A stretch of 44,147 nt of DNA from Acidobacteriota bacterium (GTDB lineage: Bacteria > Acidobacteriota > G020349885), in NCBI GenBank assembly GCA_020349885.1, contig CP070701.1, forward strand, positions 1,825,589 through 1,869,735, given 5' to 3'. The notes under the pieces were generated by a model, which saw only the letters and a list, made by a program, of their open reading frames with translations, had not been told where the DNA came from and did no database searches. The translations under genes and the position numbers were made by a program. The first letter of the stretch is position 1. Each line of letters starts with the position of its first letter. Shown one piece after another: positions 27,338 to 34,468 of this stretch.

Positions 27338-28795
27338 TCACCACTTCGTCCATTCAATCCGATAGCGGTTGACGCGGGCGCGCATCTCCTCGCAGCCGGC
27401 AAGCGCGTCAGGACCGTCGTCGTGTGTTCCAGGCGCGCCGTAAAACAGAAGCTGCTCCGCCAAAAGCGCATTGTTGCCGACCTCCTTGACGAACCGCCAT
27501 TCCCCGCGCTCCAGGCTCGGCACAATGCGCGAGACGCGAATCTCTTTCGCCTCACGGTGCACGACGCTCTGCCACGGTACGGCAAAACCCCATCTTAGCT
27601 CCGCAGCCCGGACGCTCTCACGCAGAAAATCGTGAAGCATGTTTTGCTCCATTCCAATCCGCTCGTGACGAAATTTTTTAAAACCCTCATACACGGCATC
27701 CATCGCTGCTTCAGGTGAAGCACGCCGAATCCAGCTGTCAAGCACATAGCGCGTTGCGTCCGGCGCGAACCCCACCGTCACGAACGCTTTGAAGTCCGAG
27801 GCTTCGCGCGCCGTCACCGAAGGATCGAGGAAACCGAAGACGCGCAGCGCCTGAAGCGAAGGCACCTCGTCGGGCGCGACCCATTTGATCCATTCCTCCT
27901 TCACGAGTGCATCCTCGTCGGCGGGGCGATTCATGAACTCCGCCTCGAAGAGCGCGCTCCCCATCACGCGACGCTTCTCGTCAAGCTCCTCGCGTGTGAA
28001 GCGCTCGGGCCACGTGGGGGCTCCGCACGCATCAAGCGCATCGAAGCGGAATTTATCAAAGACGTATTCCTCGTCGCTGTTATCGAAGAGTCGTGCCAAC
28101 GCGCAGCGCCTGGAAAAGAGATTCCCCAGGACGACGCACTTGCCGCGATAGGCGCCGTAGACGTCGGACTGGAGCCAGCGGATGCGCTCATCCACAATGC
28201 GCTTATTGCCGACGTTGTCTCGGCGCTCGAGGTCGTCAATCACGACCCAATCGGGGCGGCGCACGTGGAGAAGTCCGCGCCATTGTCCCTTGCGGCCGAG
28301 CGCGAGAACACGCACACCGCGGTATGTGTTGAACTCCTTGTCTCCCCAATTAGCTTTCCCAACGTGGTCTCCAAAGTCCTGCCGAATTCGCGGATTCGAT
28401 TCGAGCTCCATCCGCACGGCGCGCAAAAACTGCAACGCCCGGTCGAGCGTGCCGGACCCGATGACGGCTAAGCGCGTTTTCCCGAGCACGACGCGCCGCA
28501 CCGTGTCGCCGATGGTGACGAAGGAGCTCTTGCCGTGATCGCGCGAACCCGCGACCAAAAGCAGGGCGCGGCTCTCGCGCTCGATCTCGCCCTGGAGCTT
28601 CCGGTGAAACGGTGCAAACTCGCAGTCGAAATAGTGCGGCAGATATATGCGTTTGAAATGGAGCGCGTCGGTCCGGGCGCGCGCGATGCATGCAGATCTA
28701 CCCTTTCTTGGAAGCGGGCTAAGATGTTCAAGCGTCCGCCGGACAGTTTCGAGATGCTGTTTATACTCAACAACAGCAAAATCACGCACGGTCAT
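27338..28795 (-). CDS. Phage terminase large subunit
   Basis: A 485-residue TerL, the motor and nuclease that packages phage DNA. The ATPase has a variant Walker A, GSRDHGKSS (83-91), and Walker B VVIDDLE (184-190). The C-terminal RNase H-like nuclease keeps its acidic residues: Asp324 in GFLDPS, Glu383 in GMEQN and Asp459/460/463 in HDDGPDALA. So the protein looks intact. ATG 28795 overlaps the terS stop region by 14 nt, as expected for a terS-terL pair. No portal, capsid or protease gene follows; the next gene is cellular. It is therefore part of a prophage remnant. Confidence 0.88.
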   Translation of the reverse strand: MTVRDFAVVEYKQHLETVRRTLEHLSPLPRKGRSACIARARTDALHFKRIYLPHYFDCEFAPFHRKLQGEIERESRALLLVAGSRDHGKSSFVTIGDTVRRVVLGKTRLAVIGSGTLDRALQFLRAVRMELESNPRIRQDFGDHVGKANWGDKEFNTYRGVRVLALGRKGQWRGLLHVRRPDWVVIDDLERRDNVGNKRIVDERIRWLQSDVYGAYRGKCVVLGNLFSRRCALARLFDNSDEEYVFDKFRFDALDACGAPTWPERFTREELDEKRRVMGSALFEAEFMNRPADEDALVKEEWIKWVAPDEVPSLQALRVFGFLDPSVTAREASDFKAFVTVGFAPDATRYVLDSWIRRASPEAAMDAVYEGFKKFRHERIGMEQNMLHDFLRESVRAAELRWGFAVPWQSVVHREAKEIRVSRIVPSLERGEWRFVKEVGNNALLAEQLLFYGAPGTHDDGPDALAGCEEMRARVNRYRIEWTKW

Positions 28796-29309
28796 CGGCT
28801 TCCAAGATCACATTTCCGTAGCCCTGAATGGCGTCGATTAACCGCGCGATGAAATCCTCGTCTTGAGCATAGTGCTCTTGGCACCAAAGCGCGAACTTCG
28901 ATGCAAACATGACGAAGGCGCGGCGTGGTGTGGTAATTGCTTCAAGCTTTTGCACCGTCGCCGCCACTTTTGCCATCTGATCCAATTCCTTTGGGGAGAC
29001 CGTCTCGCCATTCGCCCGACCGCCGCCAAGCTCTGTGATGATGTTCTGCAAGACCATTTTCGCTTCTGCGGCGGCGCCGGCGGTGCTTTGCACGAACTCC
29101 TTGCGCAATTGAAGCCATCCGCCTTCCGCGCACCAGCGTGCGGCCGTGGTGCGCCCGACGGGAATTTTTTCCGCAATCTCCTTCGTCGAGAGCCCTTCCT
29201 CGACGAAGAGGCGCTGCGCCTCGGCGTAGAAGGCCGCCTTCCTCCGGGCACGCCCAGATAGATTCCGTTTCGTCGGGACGGGTTTCGGGTTCGTTTCGCA
29301 ATTTCGCAC
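28782..29309 (-). CDS. Phage terminase small subunit-like protein
   Basis: A 175-residue protein directly upstream of terL, overlapping it by 14 nt. It carries a helix-turn-helix-like segment, STKEIAEKIPVGRTTAARWC (about residues 40-59), the DNA-recognition part expected of TerS. A helical oligomerisation region (about 85-130) and an acidic C-terminus follow. The frame stays open far upstream through the neighbouring gene. GTG 29309 is chosen because AAGGAGAGG lies about 7 nt before it and the residues upstream are only the antisense-frame shadow of the next gene. Its first residues (CETNPKPVPTKRN) fall in a sequence matching the dispersed ACGAACCC repeat, so the start may have been rebuilt by repeat insertion. 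Confidence 0.7.
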   Translation of the reverse strand: MRNCETNPKPVPTKRNLSGRARRKAAFYAEAQRLFVEEGLSTKEIAEKIPVGRTTAARWCAEGGWLQLRKEFVQSTAGAAAEAKMVLQNIITELGGGRANGETVSPKELDQMAKVAATVQKLEAITTPRRAFVMFASKFALWCQEHYAQDEDFIARLIDAIQGYGNVILEADDRA

Positions 29310-29325
29310 CGGCGCCTCTCCTTCT

Positions 29326-30027
29326 CTACAGGCGGAGCGACAGGAACACCGGCGGCACGTCGTCGCGCTCCCGAAGTTCCCGTCGCCGCTCCAGAAGGCC
29401 GTAGCAGCGGTTGAACTCCCGCTCGAGCATCGCCTCGTAGCGCGTGATCTTGTCGAGCGTTTCCTTGTCGGGCATGAGCCGCAGTGCGGCGCGCGACTCG
29501 ACAATGGGCGGAGGCTTCCTTTCCCGCCCGGCGCCCTCCGAGGGAAGCGCCTCGCGGAGGCCGACCTCGTAGCAGCGGAGTTCGCGTTCGACCTCGGCGC
29601 GCTCGTAGCGCTGCAGGCGGCGGAGCCGCCAGACCGTAAGCGCCATTTTTTCCACGAGGAGCCGGTTGAACGAATCGCGGGGCTGCAGGGAATCGGCGAG
29701 GTGCTCCAGAAGCGCTTGAAACTCGTCCGAGGTCTCCTGCGCAAGAAAATGGCCTATTACCCCCTCGCGGGCGAGCATGCCCTCGACTCTTCGGGGCAGG
29801 ACGGGGCGCTTGGAAAGGACACCGTGCTTGACGGCGTTCGCCGACGAAACGGCCTTGCCTTCCGCTGTGCGGGGACCGCGAGATTTCTTTCCATTGCGGC
29901 GGCTCGCCTCCCGCTGGGCTTCTGTGGTAACGCGGCGAACGAGCGGGGCCGGCATTGGGACCGGCACCTGCGGCTCGGGTTTTCTCTCATCGCCCTTGGA
30001 ATCGCCGGTGCGCACTTTATTTCTCAT
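29326..30027 (-). CDS. Hypothetical protein with KSRGPRTAEGKA...NAVKHG motif
   Basis: About 233 residues from ATG 30027. The N-terminal third holds RNGKKSRGPRTAEGKAVSSA followed by NAVKHGVLS. This is a motif I know from many short hypothetical proteins of environmental bacteria, whose function is unknown to me. The rest is helical and charged, with a basic LTVWRLRRLQRYERAEVERE segment and a coiled-coil-like C-terminus (MLEREFNRCYGLLERRRELRERD). The frame extends upstream to 30093, but those residues derive from a dispersed repeat (TNRRGGNIFRG), so I exclude them. It lies 16 nt upstream of terS and may be part of the phage island, as a packaging or DNA-binding accessory. That role is a guess. 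Confidence 0.65.
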   Translation of the reverse strand: MRNKVRTGDSKGDERKPEPQVPVPMPAPLVRRVTTEAQREASRRNGKKSRGPRTAEGKAVSSANAVKHGVLSKRPVLPRRVEGMLAREGVIGHFLAQETSDEFQALLEHLADSLQPRDSFNRLLVEKMALTVWRLRRLQRYERAEVERELRCYEVGLREALPSEGAGRERKPPPIVESRAALRLMPDKETLDKITRYEAMLEREFNRCYGLLERRRELRERDDVPPVFLSLRL

Positions 30028-30070
30028 AGAAACGTCTCTTCTCGTTTTCGAATTCATCCCTCGAAATATA

Positions 30071-30136
30071 TTGCCGCCCCGGCGATTTGTCACGCACTTT
30101 GCCGGATTTGCCTAATCTGCCGTTCTTGCCGCTTTT
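30071..30136 (-). repeat. Composite dispersed repeat, copy 4
   Basis: On the minus strand: GGCAAGAAC, GGCAGATTA, GGCAAATCC and GGCAAAGTG units, then GTGACAAATCGCCGGGGCGG. The tail differs from that at 21407-21429 by one or two bases. It lies in the divergent gap between the KSRGPRT protein and the outer-membrane protein. Confidence 0.75.
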
Positions 30137-30188
30137 ATAGAAATGGGTCAGGGGCCAGCGAGCGGTTCGCCTTTTTTCTATGCCCCGT

Positions 30189-30218
30189 TTGCACAATCTC
30201 CACCTGCGGCGATATAAT
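30189..30218 (+). promoter_or_regulatory. Promoter of the outer-membrane beta-barrel gene
   Basis: TTGCAC (30189-30194), an 18-nt spacer and a perfect TATAAT (30213-30218). ATG 30227 lies 8 nt after the -10 box, so the mRNA would be leaderless or nearly so. Confidence 0.6.
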
Positions 30219-30226
30219 GCACATCC

Positions 30227-30844
30227 ATGAATCTAAGATCTGGTTCTTTCGGCGCAACGATGCTCTTGGCACTCGTTCTGGCTGTTCCCACCAAGGCTCA
30301 GATGGGAGGCCAGAACACTGACCGCTTTGAACTCTTCGGCGGCTACCTTCGTACAAGTTCGGTGAAAGGCCCCCAGGGAGGAAGCATTACCTCTTTTCCT
30401 GGGCAAAATTTCATCGGGTTTGGCCTTCGGGCAGGTTCGAGCTATACCGATCGATGGGCCGTGGAGTTCGGCTTCGCGTATGCTTCGACAACCCAGCTTG
30501 AGGTTACCGTCGGGCTCACGACAACACAAACCGATGCGCGTTTTTTGATCGCTGACTTGAGTATCCTTCACCATTTTAATCCCGACTCTCGATTTATCGT
30601 CGTGCTTTTCGCCGGCCCAAGCTGGGTACAATCAAGGATAGAACTTTCCGGCACGCAGCAAAAAGACGACCATCCCGCTCTCCATGGCGGCGCCGCCCTC
30701 AAGACGTTCACCCTTCCATGGGAAACAGCTTATCTTCGTTTCGACGCACGTTTTCGCTATTTTTCTCGTGCGATGGAATTCGACGATCACAGGCGCGACC
30801 TCACCGGTGTTGAAGCTACGTTTGGCCTTGGCGTCGAATTTTAG
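30227..30844 (+). CDS. Outer-membrane beta-barrel protein
   Basis: A 205-residue exported protein. Residues 1-24 are a signal peptide (MNLRSGSFGATMLLALVLAV, cleavage after TKA). The rest alternates hydrophobic and polar residues as in an 8-stranded barrel of the OmpA/OmpW-like type: FELFGGYLRTSS, IGFGLRAGSSYTDRWAVEFG, SILHHFNPDSRFIVVLFAGP, and a final strand ending GLGVEF. The terminal aromatic residue is the usual signal for insertion by BAM. Starting at Met12 would remove the positive N-region, so ATG 30227 is preferred despite lacking a ribosome binding site. It sits on the opposite strand inside the phage island, so it is either inserted cargo or a host gene caught between phage fragments. 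Confidence 0.8.
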   Translation: MNLRSGSFGATMLLALVLAVPTKAQMGGQNTDRFELFGGYLRTSSVKGPQGGSITSFPGQNFIGFGLRAGSSYTDRWAVEFGFAYASTTQLEVTVGLTTTQTDARFLIADLSILHHFNPDSRFIVVLFAGPSWVQSRIELSGTQQKDDHPALHGGAALKTFTLPWETAYLRFDARFRYFSRAMEFDDHRRDLTGVEATFGLGVEF

Positions 30845-31117
30845 AAATCGTCTGAGAGCGAAAATTCAAACGCCGGGACGCCGGGGAGCCAAACCACCCA
30901 CAGCTTCTTGTAATTGCCTGTCGCCGCGCGCAATATTCGACCCCGAAAAATTGTAATAAATAATCTACTGTAGAATTTGGCCGGCGGCCACCGAATCGGG
31001 GCGAATCTGAAGCGAAGCACTTGAGGTTTCCGGCTGTGGTTCGTCAACACCACCCTTTCTGGTCTGGCGCCCTTGGGGTTTCTCTGGCCCTACCGGGGCT
31101 TGCCAAGAAGATTCAAA
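30845..31117. other. Gap after the beta-barrel gene
   Basis: About 270 nt with no supportable gene. It contains a short AT-rich section (30945-30975) and otherwise mixed sequence. No clear terminator was found. Confidence 0.4.
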
Positions 31118-31918
31118 TTACATTACCTCCCAATTCGTCGCGTCGTACGCCTGGTACGTTACGTTGCTATCCGAAGATAGCGTGGTGGACGTGTCCACGC
31201 CGGCGCCGAGGTTGTCGCCGGACGCGGGAAATATCTGGAGGGTCTTCGCGCCGTTGTTGATGACCAGTATCTTCAGCCCTGCGGCGGCGGTGGGCAAAGT
31301 CACCGTGTCGTTGTTGTTCGCGCACGTTGCCACCTCGTTGACCTCCGACGTCAAGGTGCCCTGGCCCTGCGTCTGCGTAGTGGAGGCCGTGAGGCCCGCA
31401 TCAACATCGCGCGTAATCGGCGAACCCATCACAAGGCCAGTGTCACAAACTATGCCGGTAGAGTCGAACTGCGCTCTTATTTGGCCGTCTACGATGGCCA
31501 TCAACGCCTGCCCCTTCGAGCTGTAAGCGAAGCCCGTGTCGGCATCGGACACCACGATTGACGGCTCGGTAGAACTGCCCGCAGGAAATCGAACATCGTT
31601 CGCCGTAATCCTGCAGACTTCCACGCCGTCCACTCCCCAAACGATATGCTTTCCGTTCGACAAAAAGAACATGCCGCTATCGGCATCGGGGCCTACGAGA
31701 GCCGGCGTTCCCGCCGCGCCAGCGGGCATAGTTAGCGCCCCGGTCATGGTGTCGCCCGACTCGTTCACGTAGCGGGCATCGGCCACGGGCTGAGTCGTGC
31801 CGATGGGCGGAATAAGGCGCGTCTCGCCTAGAGTGGATACGGCGATGCCGATCACGATGCCCCCAGCGAAGACAACCATCCCAACGCTAAACCTCAGAAA
31901 AGCGATTGCTCTTTCCAT
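31118..31918 (-). CDS. Phage tail-fibre-like protein with N-terminal membrane segment
   Basis: A 266-residue protein. Residues about 9-28 (RFSVGMVVFAGGIVIGIAVS) form a membrane anchor or uncleaved signal. Residues 49-62 (RYVNESGDTMTGAL) are the recurring SGDTMTG motif of tail fibres and collars. The middle is low in charge and beta-rich, with repeated DADSGMFF / DADTGFAYSS elements as in phage fibre shafts. The C-terminal part (LTSEVNEVATCANNNDTVTL) ends at the gene end. AGGAGG precedes ATG 31918 by about 6 nt. It is 10 nt downstream of the short gene at 31929. The membrane segment is not usual for a virion protein and may indicate domestication. Confidence 0.7.
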   Translation of the reverse strand: MERAIAFLRFSVGMVVFAGGIVIGIAVSTLGETRLIPPIGTTQPVADARYVNESGDTMTGALTMPAGAAGTPALVGPDADSGMFFLSNGKHIVWGVDGVEVCRITANDVRFPAGSSTEPSIVVSDADTGFAYSSKGQALMAIVDGQIRAQFDSTGIVCDTGLVMGSPITRDVDAGLTASTTQTQGQGTLTSEVNEVATCANNNDTVTLPTAAAGLKILVINNGAKTLQIFPASGDNLGAGVDTSTTLSSDSNVTYQAYDATNWEVM

Positions 31919-31928
31919 AGTTGGCCTC

Positions 31929-32219
31929 CTACAGGATGCGCTTGCCGCGCTCGATGACCAGGTCGGCCGTGCCGCTCTCGGTCGCGTGCTTGATCTGCTG
32001 CACGGGCTCGTTCGCGATCTCGACGGCGCCGCCGGCGGGAATCTCGATCTTGCCCGTCGTGTAGTTCGTCATGGCCGAGCCGTCGTCGTCGTTCGAGATG
32101 GGAGTGATCCGGACCCGGACGGAGCCGTGGTTATGCACCGTCACGAAGTTCCATTCCGACTGCGTGCCGGCGAGGTCCGTGGCTGTGGCCGTCGTCGTGG
32201 TTGATACCGCGCAGCGCAA
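31929..32219 (-). CDS. Small phage structural-like protein, probably 5'-truncated
   Basis: Up to 96 residues in this frame. The core WNFVTVHNHGSVRVRITPIS followed by TTGKIEIPAGGAVEIANEPV is a small beta-sandwich, of the kind seen in short phage virion proteins. The first possible start is TTG 32219, two codons after a TAA and without a ribosome binding site. The DNA of its first codons also reads on the plus strand as part of an S24 peptidase. So the natural 5' end was probably lost at a recombination junction near 32185-32215. Function otherwise unknown. Confidence 0.5.
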   Translation of the reverse strand: MRCAVSTTTTATATDLAGTQSEWNFVTVHNHGSVRVRITPISNDDDGSAMTNYTTGKIEIPAGGAVEIANEPVQQIKHATESGTADLVIERGKRIL

Positions 32220-32415
32220 TCCTTACGCGCTGCGGGGGAAAATTGTGGCGGCGCGGCTCGACGACTACGTTACCATCAAGCGTCTTATCGAGCAGGACGG
32301 GCGCTTTCACATAGTCGCCGACAACCCAATGCCCGAGTTCCGCTCGCTTGAGCTCGATTTTCGCGGAGGCAATCCCGTCCTTGGTTGCGTCATTGGCCTC
32401 GCGAAAAAGACGTGA
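32191..32415 (+). pseudogene. C-terminal stump of an S24 (LexA/CI-like) repressor or peptidase
   Basis: The last 75 residues of a plus-strand frame read VVVVDTAQRNPYALRGKIVA, then ARLDDYVTIKRLIEQDGRFH and VLGCVIGLAKKT. This is the C-terminal half of an S24 autoprotease domain. The catalytic Lys is in VTIKRL. The catalytic Ser (usually GDSM) and the N-terminal helix-turn-helix are missing. Upstream residues in this frame are only the antisense of the small phage gene. So the gene was cut by recombination, and what is left cannot act as a repressor. Such repressors control phage lysogeny or the SOS response. Confidence 0.7.
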
Positions 32416-32466
32416 GAAAGGGAAAGCCGCACATCGTCCCCGACAGGCCAAGAAAATAAGCCCAAC

Positions 32467-32497
32467 TTGCACGCCGCCGTAGCGGCTATGCTATCCT
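32467..32497 (+). promoter_or_regulatory. Possible promoter upstream of the EamA-like transporter
   Basis: TTGCAC (32467-32472), a 19-nt spacer and TATCCT (32492-32497). The transcript would begin at or next to ATG 32506 of the short upstream ORF. Confidence 0.45.
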
Positions 32498-32505
32498 CTT
32501 TCTCG

Positions 32506-32571
32506 ATGACGCGGTCATTCAGTGTTTTCATGGCAGTAACCCCATATCGAATAGGAAGCCTTAGCGTATGA
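32506..32571 (+). CDS. Possible 21-codon upstream ORF (leader peptide)
   Basis: ATG 32506 opens a frame of 21 codons (MTRSFSVFMAVTPYRIGSLS then V) that ends with TGA at 32569-32571. The stop overlaps the transporter ATG (32568-32570) as ATGA. Its ATG lies 8 nt after the -10 box, so it would be translated without a leader. It may simply couple translation to the transporter, since the transporter has only a weak Shine-Dalgarno site (AGGAAG, 12 nt upstream). Not recognised as a known peptide. Confidence 0.4.
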   Translation: MTRSFSVFMAVTPYRIGSLSV

Positions 32572-33029
32572 AAAATGCGCATCTTATGCTCCTTTTTACG
32601 ACCTTGTCCATCCTCGTATGGGGCGTTGCGGGCATCTTTGGGAAGCTTGCCTTCCATAAGAAAATGCTTCCGTTTTCCGTTTTTCTGGCCCAAGTGATTG
32701 TGTATCTGGTTGCCGGTTCTGTTTTAGTGCTTCTTTCGACTCGCATCGAAAGCATCTCACCGTGGCGCTCCCCATGGAACATTTACGGTTGGTTTTCGGG
32801 AATGGCGATGATGCTGGGCCTTTTGTTTTTTACCCTAGCGCTTCACAAAGGACAAGCTGTCGTCGTGGTGCCGCTTACGGCGCTCTATTGCGGCGTGTCT
32901 CTTGTGCTTGGTTATGTGGTTTTGGGAGAGCGGCCGACGCCCCTGCAATGGCTCGGCATCGCCTTGGCGCTTGTAAGCGTGGCGCTGATTCTCTCGGGTC
33001 CTCTCACAAGCACCGCCCAAGCAAAGTAG
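32568..33029 (+). CDS. Half-size EamA/DMT-type membrane transporter
   Basis: A 153-residue membrane protein with about five hydrophobic segments. It corresponds to one EamA repeat: MLLFTTLSILVWGVAGIFGK, then GMAMMLGLLFFTLALHKGQA, then VVPLTALYCGVSLVLGYVVL, GERPTPLQWLGIALALVSVA and LILSG. Full-length EamA exporters have two such units, so this one must dimerise. Substrate unknown; families of this size export amino acids, amines or nucleotide-sugars. The start is ATG 32568, overlapped by the stop of a possible upstream ORF. It lies just outside the phage remnant and is convergent with the saccharopine-dehydrogenase-like gene. Confidence 0.78.
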   Translation: MKNAHLMLLFTTLSILVWGVAGIFGKLAFHKKMLPFSVFLAQVIVYLVAGSVLVLLSTRIESISPWRSPWNIYGWFSGMAMMLGLLFFTLALHKGQAVVVVPLTALYCGVSLVLGYVVLGERPTPLQWLGIALALVSVALILSGPLTSTAQAK

Positions 33030-33082
33030 GCGTCAGGATCGGCCGGCGCGAAGCCGCACTACAAGAATAGAACGCTCCTATA

Positions 33083-34273
33083 CTACGTAGGAAAAGCCCA
33101 GCCCCGCTTCCGCGTTGCCGTAAACCGCACCCCCCGTTTCCTCAAATACTTGAAGAAAATATCCGGAGGCACCGCGAGCTCTGGAACCACCACGCCTTTT
33201 GCCGAGATCTCGCCGTTTGCGAGCATTTGCGCGGCAATGGAGAGGGGCGAGCCGACGCTGATTTCCAGGCCGATTCCCCAGGCAGGCTTTCCGGACGTGT
33301 GACTGTCCATGAGCCACGTTACCCTTTTTCCGTCTTCCGTGCCTTTCACGATGACGCGCGTGATTTTATGTTGCTTGCGCTTGCCGATGGGCCGAGGAGC
33401 CGGCTGGGACATGACCACGTGGTCCAGCACGTCAATCGGTCGAACCTTTACGCCTCCCGCCTGGATGGGAACGTGTGAGCCCATGCCCACATCGCGTAGG
33501 AACCGCACCCGGTCGATGAACTCGGGATTGAACGCAATTTTGAAGCTCACTTCTCTCACGCCTTTTCGCTTAAAGGAAAGAGGGAGCGTTGCGACTTCCG
33601 AGTGGATGGTGTACATGGGACGGCACAGGCCGACGGGAGCGGGGAAGCGATACGGCTCATAGCCGGACATGGGCTCTATGAACTTGAACTTGCCTCTGGT
33701 AAAGACAGCGGGCTCGTAGGCGAATTCTTCCATGATGGTTTTCATGGAGTAGGCTGACTTAAGGGGAGGTTTAAACCGATAGCGCGTTTGGTCGACGAGG
33801 CCTACGCGCACGTGGATTTCGCGCACCTTATCGAGACGGTCCGCTGCGTCGCGGGCAAGAAGATTGGTGATCCCGGGAGCATTCCCCATGCATAGGAGCG
33901 CCGTGCGCCCGGCGGCCTTGAAGCGGCGGTTGAGCTTAAGCTGCTTGCGCGCCACGTGAAACAACCCGCCCAGGTCAATGTAGTGCGCCCGTGCCGCAAG
34001 CGCCGCGTCCATGACAGAAAGATTGAATTCGTAAGGGACGCTGTTGATGACGGCGAAGGCGCCCCGCAGGGCCCTGGTGGTTGATGCTTTGTCCCGGACA
34101 TTGACGGGGGCGGCCCTGACGCGCGGCGAGCGGAGCGAAGCGGCCAGCGCTTTTGCCTTGGCGTAATCGTAATCCGCAATGACGATTTTGTCCGCGGGCG
34201 GGCAGGTCTCCGCCATGTCCTTGACGATGACGCTGCCGATGGCGCCTGCGCCGCCGAGCACCACGTACTTCAT
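33083..34273 (-). CDS. Saccharopine dehydrogenase-family oxidoreductase, paralog 1
   Basis: A 396-residue NAD(P)-dependent enzyme of the LYS9/saccharopine dehydrogenase family. The Rossmann motif is MKYVVLGGAGAIGSVIVKDM at the N-terminus, and the substrate domain follows from about residue 125 (APGITNLLARDAADRL). This family includes saccharopine, carboxynorspermidine and related opine-type dehydrogenases. Which substrate applies cannot be told here. It has the same length and motif order as the neighbour at 34469, and the two are clearly duplicates. TAGGAT lies 12 nt before ATG 34273, and no good Shine-Dalgarno site is present. A 195-nt gap separates the two paralogs, so this one could have its own promoter. 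Confidence 0.85.
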   Translation of the reverse strand: MKYVVLGGAGAIGSVIVKDMAETCPPADKIVIADYDYAKAKALAASLRSPRVRAAPVNVRDKASTTRALRGAFAVINSVPYEFNLSVMDAALAARAHYIDLGGLFHVARKQLKLNRRFKAAGRTALLCMGNAPGITNLLARDAADRLDKVREIHVRVGLVDQTRYRFKPPLKSAYSMKTIMEEFAYEPAVFTRGKFKFIEPMSGYEPYRFPAPVGLCRPMYTIHSEVATLPLSFKRKGVREVSFKIAFNPEFIDRVRFLRDVGMGSHVPIQAGGVKVRPIDVLDHVVMSQPAPRPIGKRKQHKITRVIVKGTEDGKRVTWLMDSHTSGKPAWGIGLEISVGSPLSIAAQMLANGEISAKGVVVPELAVPPDIFFKYLRKRGVRFTATRKRGWAFPT

Positions 34274-34468
34274 AGGCTGTTGTTCATCCTATGCATGATT
34301 TTGCCGCGGACAAAACAGACAAACACGCATCCTTCGCCGCTTGAAACACGCACCGTACCGCTGCCGCGAGAGACTCCAGCCATTTTCCCAGCGCTTCCCC
34401 CGGCCGCCCAGCACCTGCTTGAGCAAAGCCGAAGGGAGGGGAAAAACAACGGCTTCTTCAAAGATGCT
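34274..34468. other. Gap between the two saccharopine-dehydrogenase paralogs
   Basis: 195 nt with no gene. Likely the promoter of paralog 1 on the minus strand (TAGGAT near 34286-34291). Confidence 0.35.

Noticed and set aside
29310-29744. Upstream extension of the terS-like gene to 29744
   Set aside because: The extra 145 residues are the out-of-frame shadow of the KSRGPRT protein; a ribosome binding site precedes GTG 29309.
30430-30450. GGTTCGAGCTATACC resembling a tRNA T-arm
   Set aside because: It lies inside the outer-membrane protein gene, and no cloverleaf can be drawn around it.
32131-32472. 113-codon minus-strand frame opposite the S24 stump
   Set aside because: The plus-strand reading has recognisable S24 C-terminal sequence, whereas this frame shows none; it also overlaps the small phage gene in another frame.
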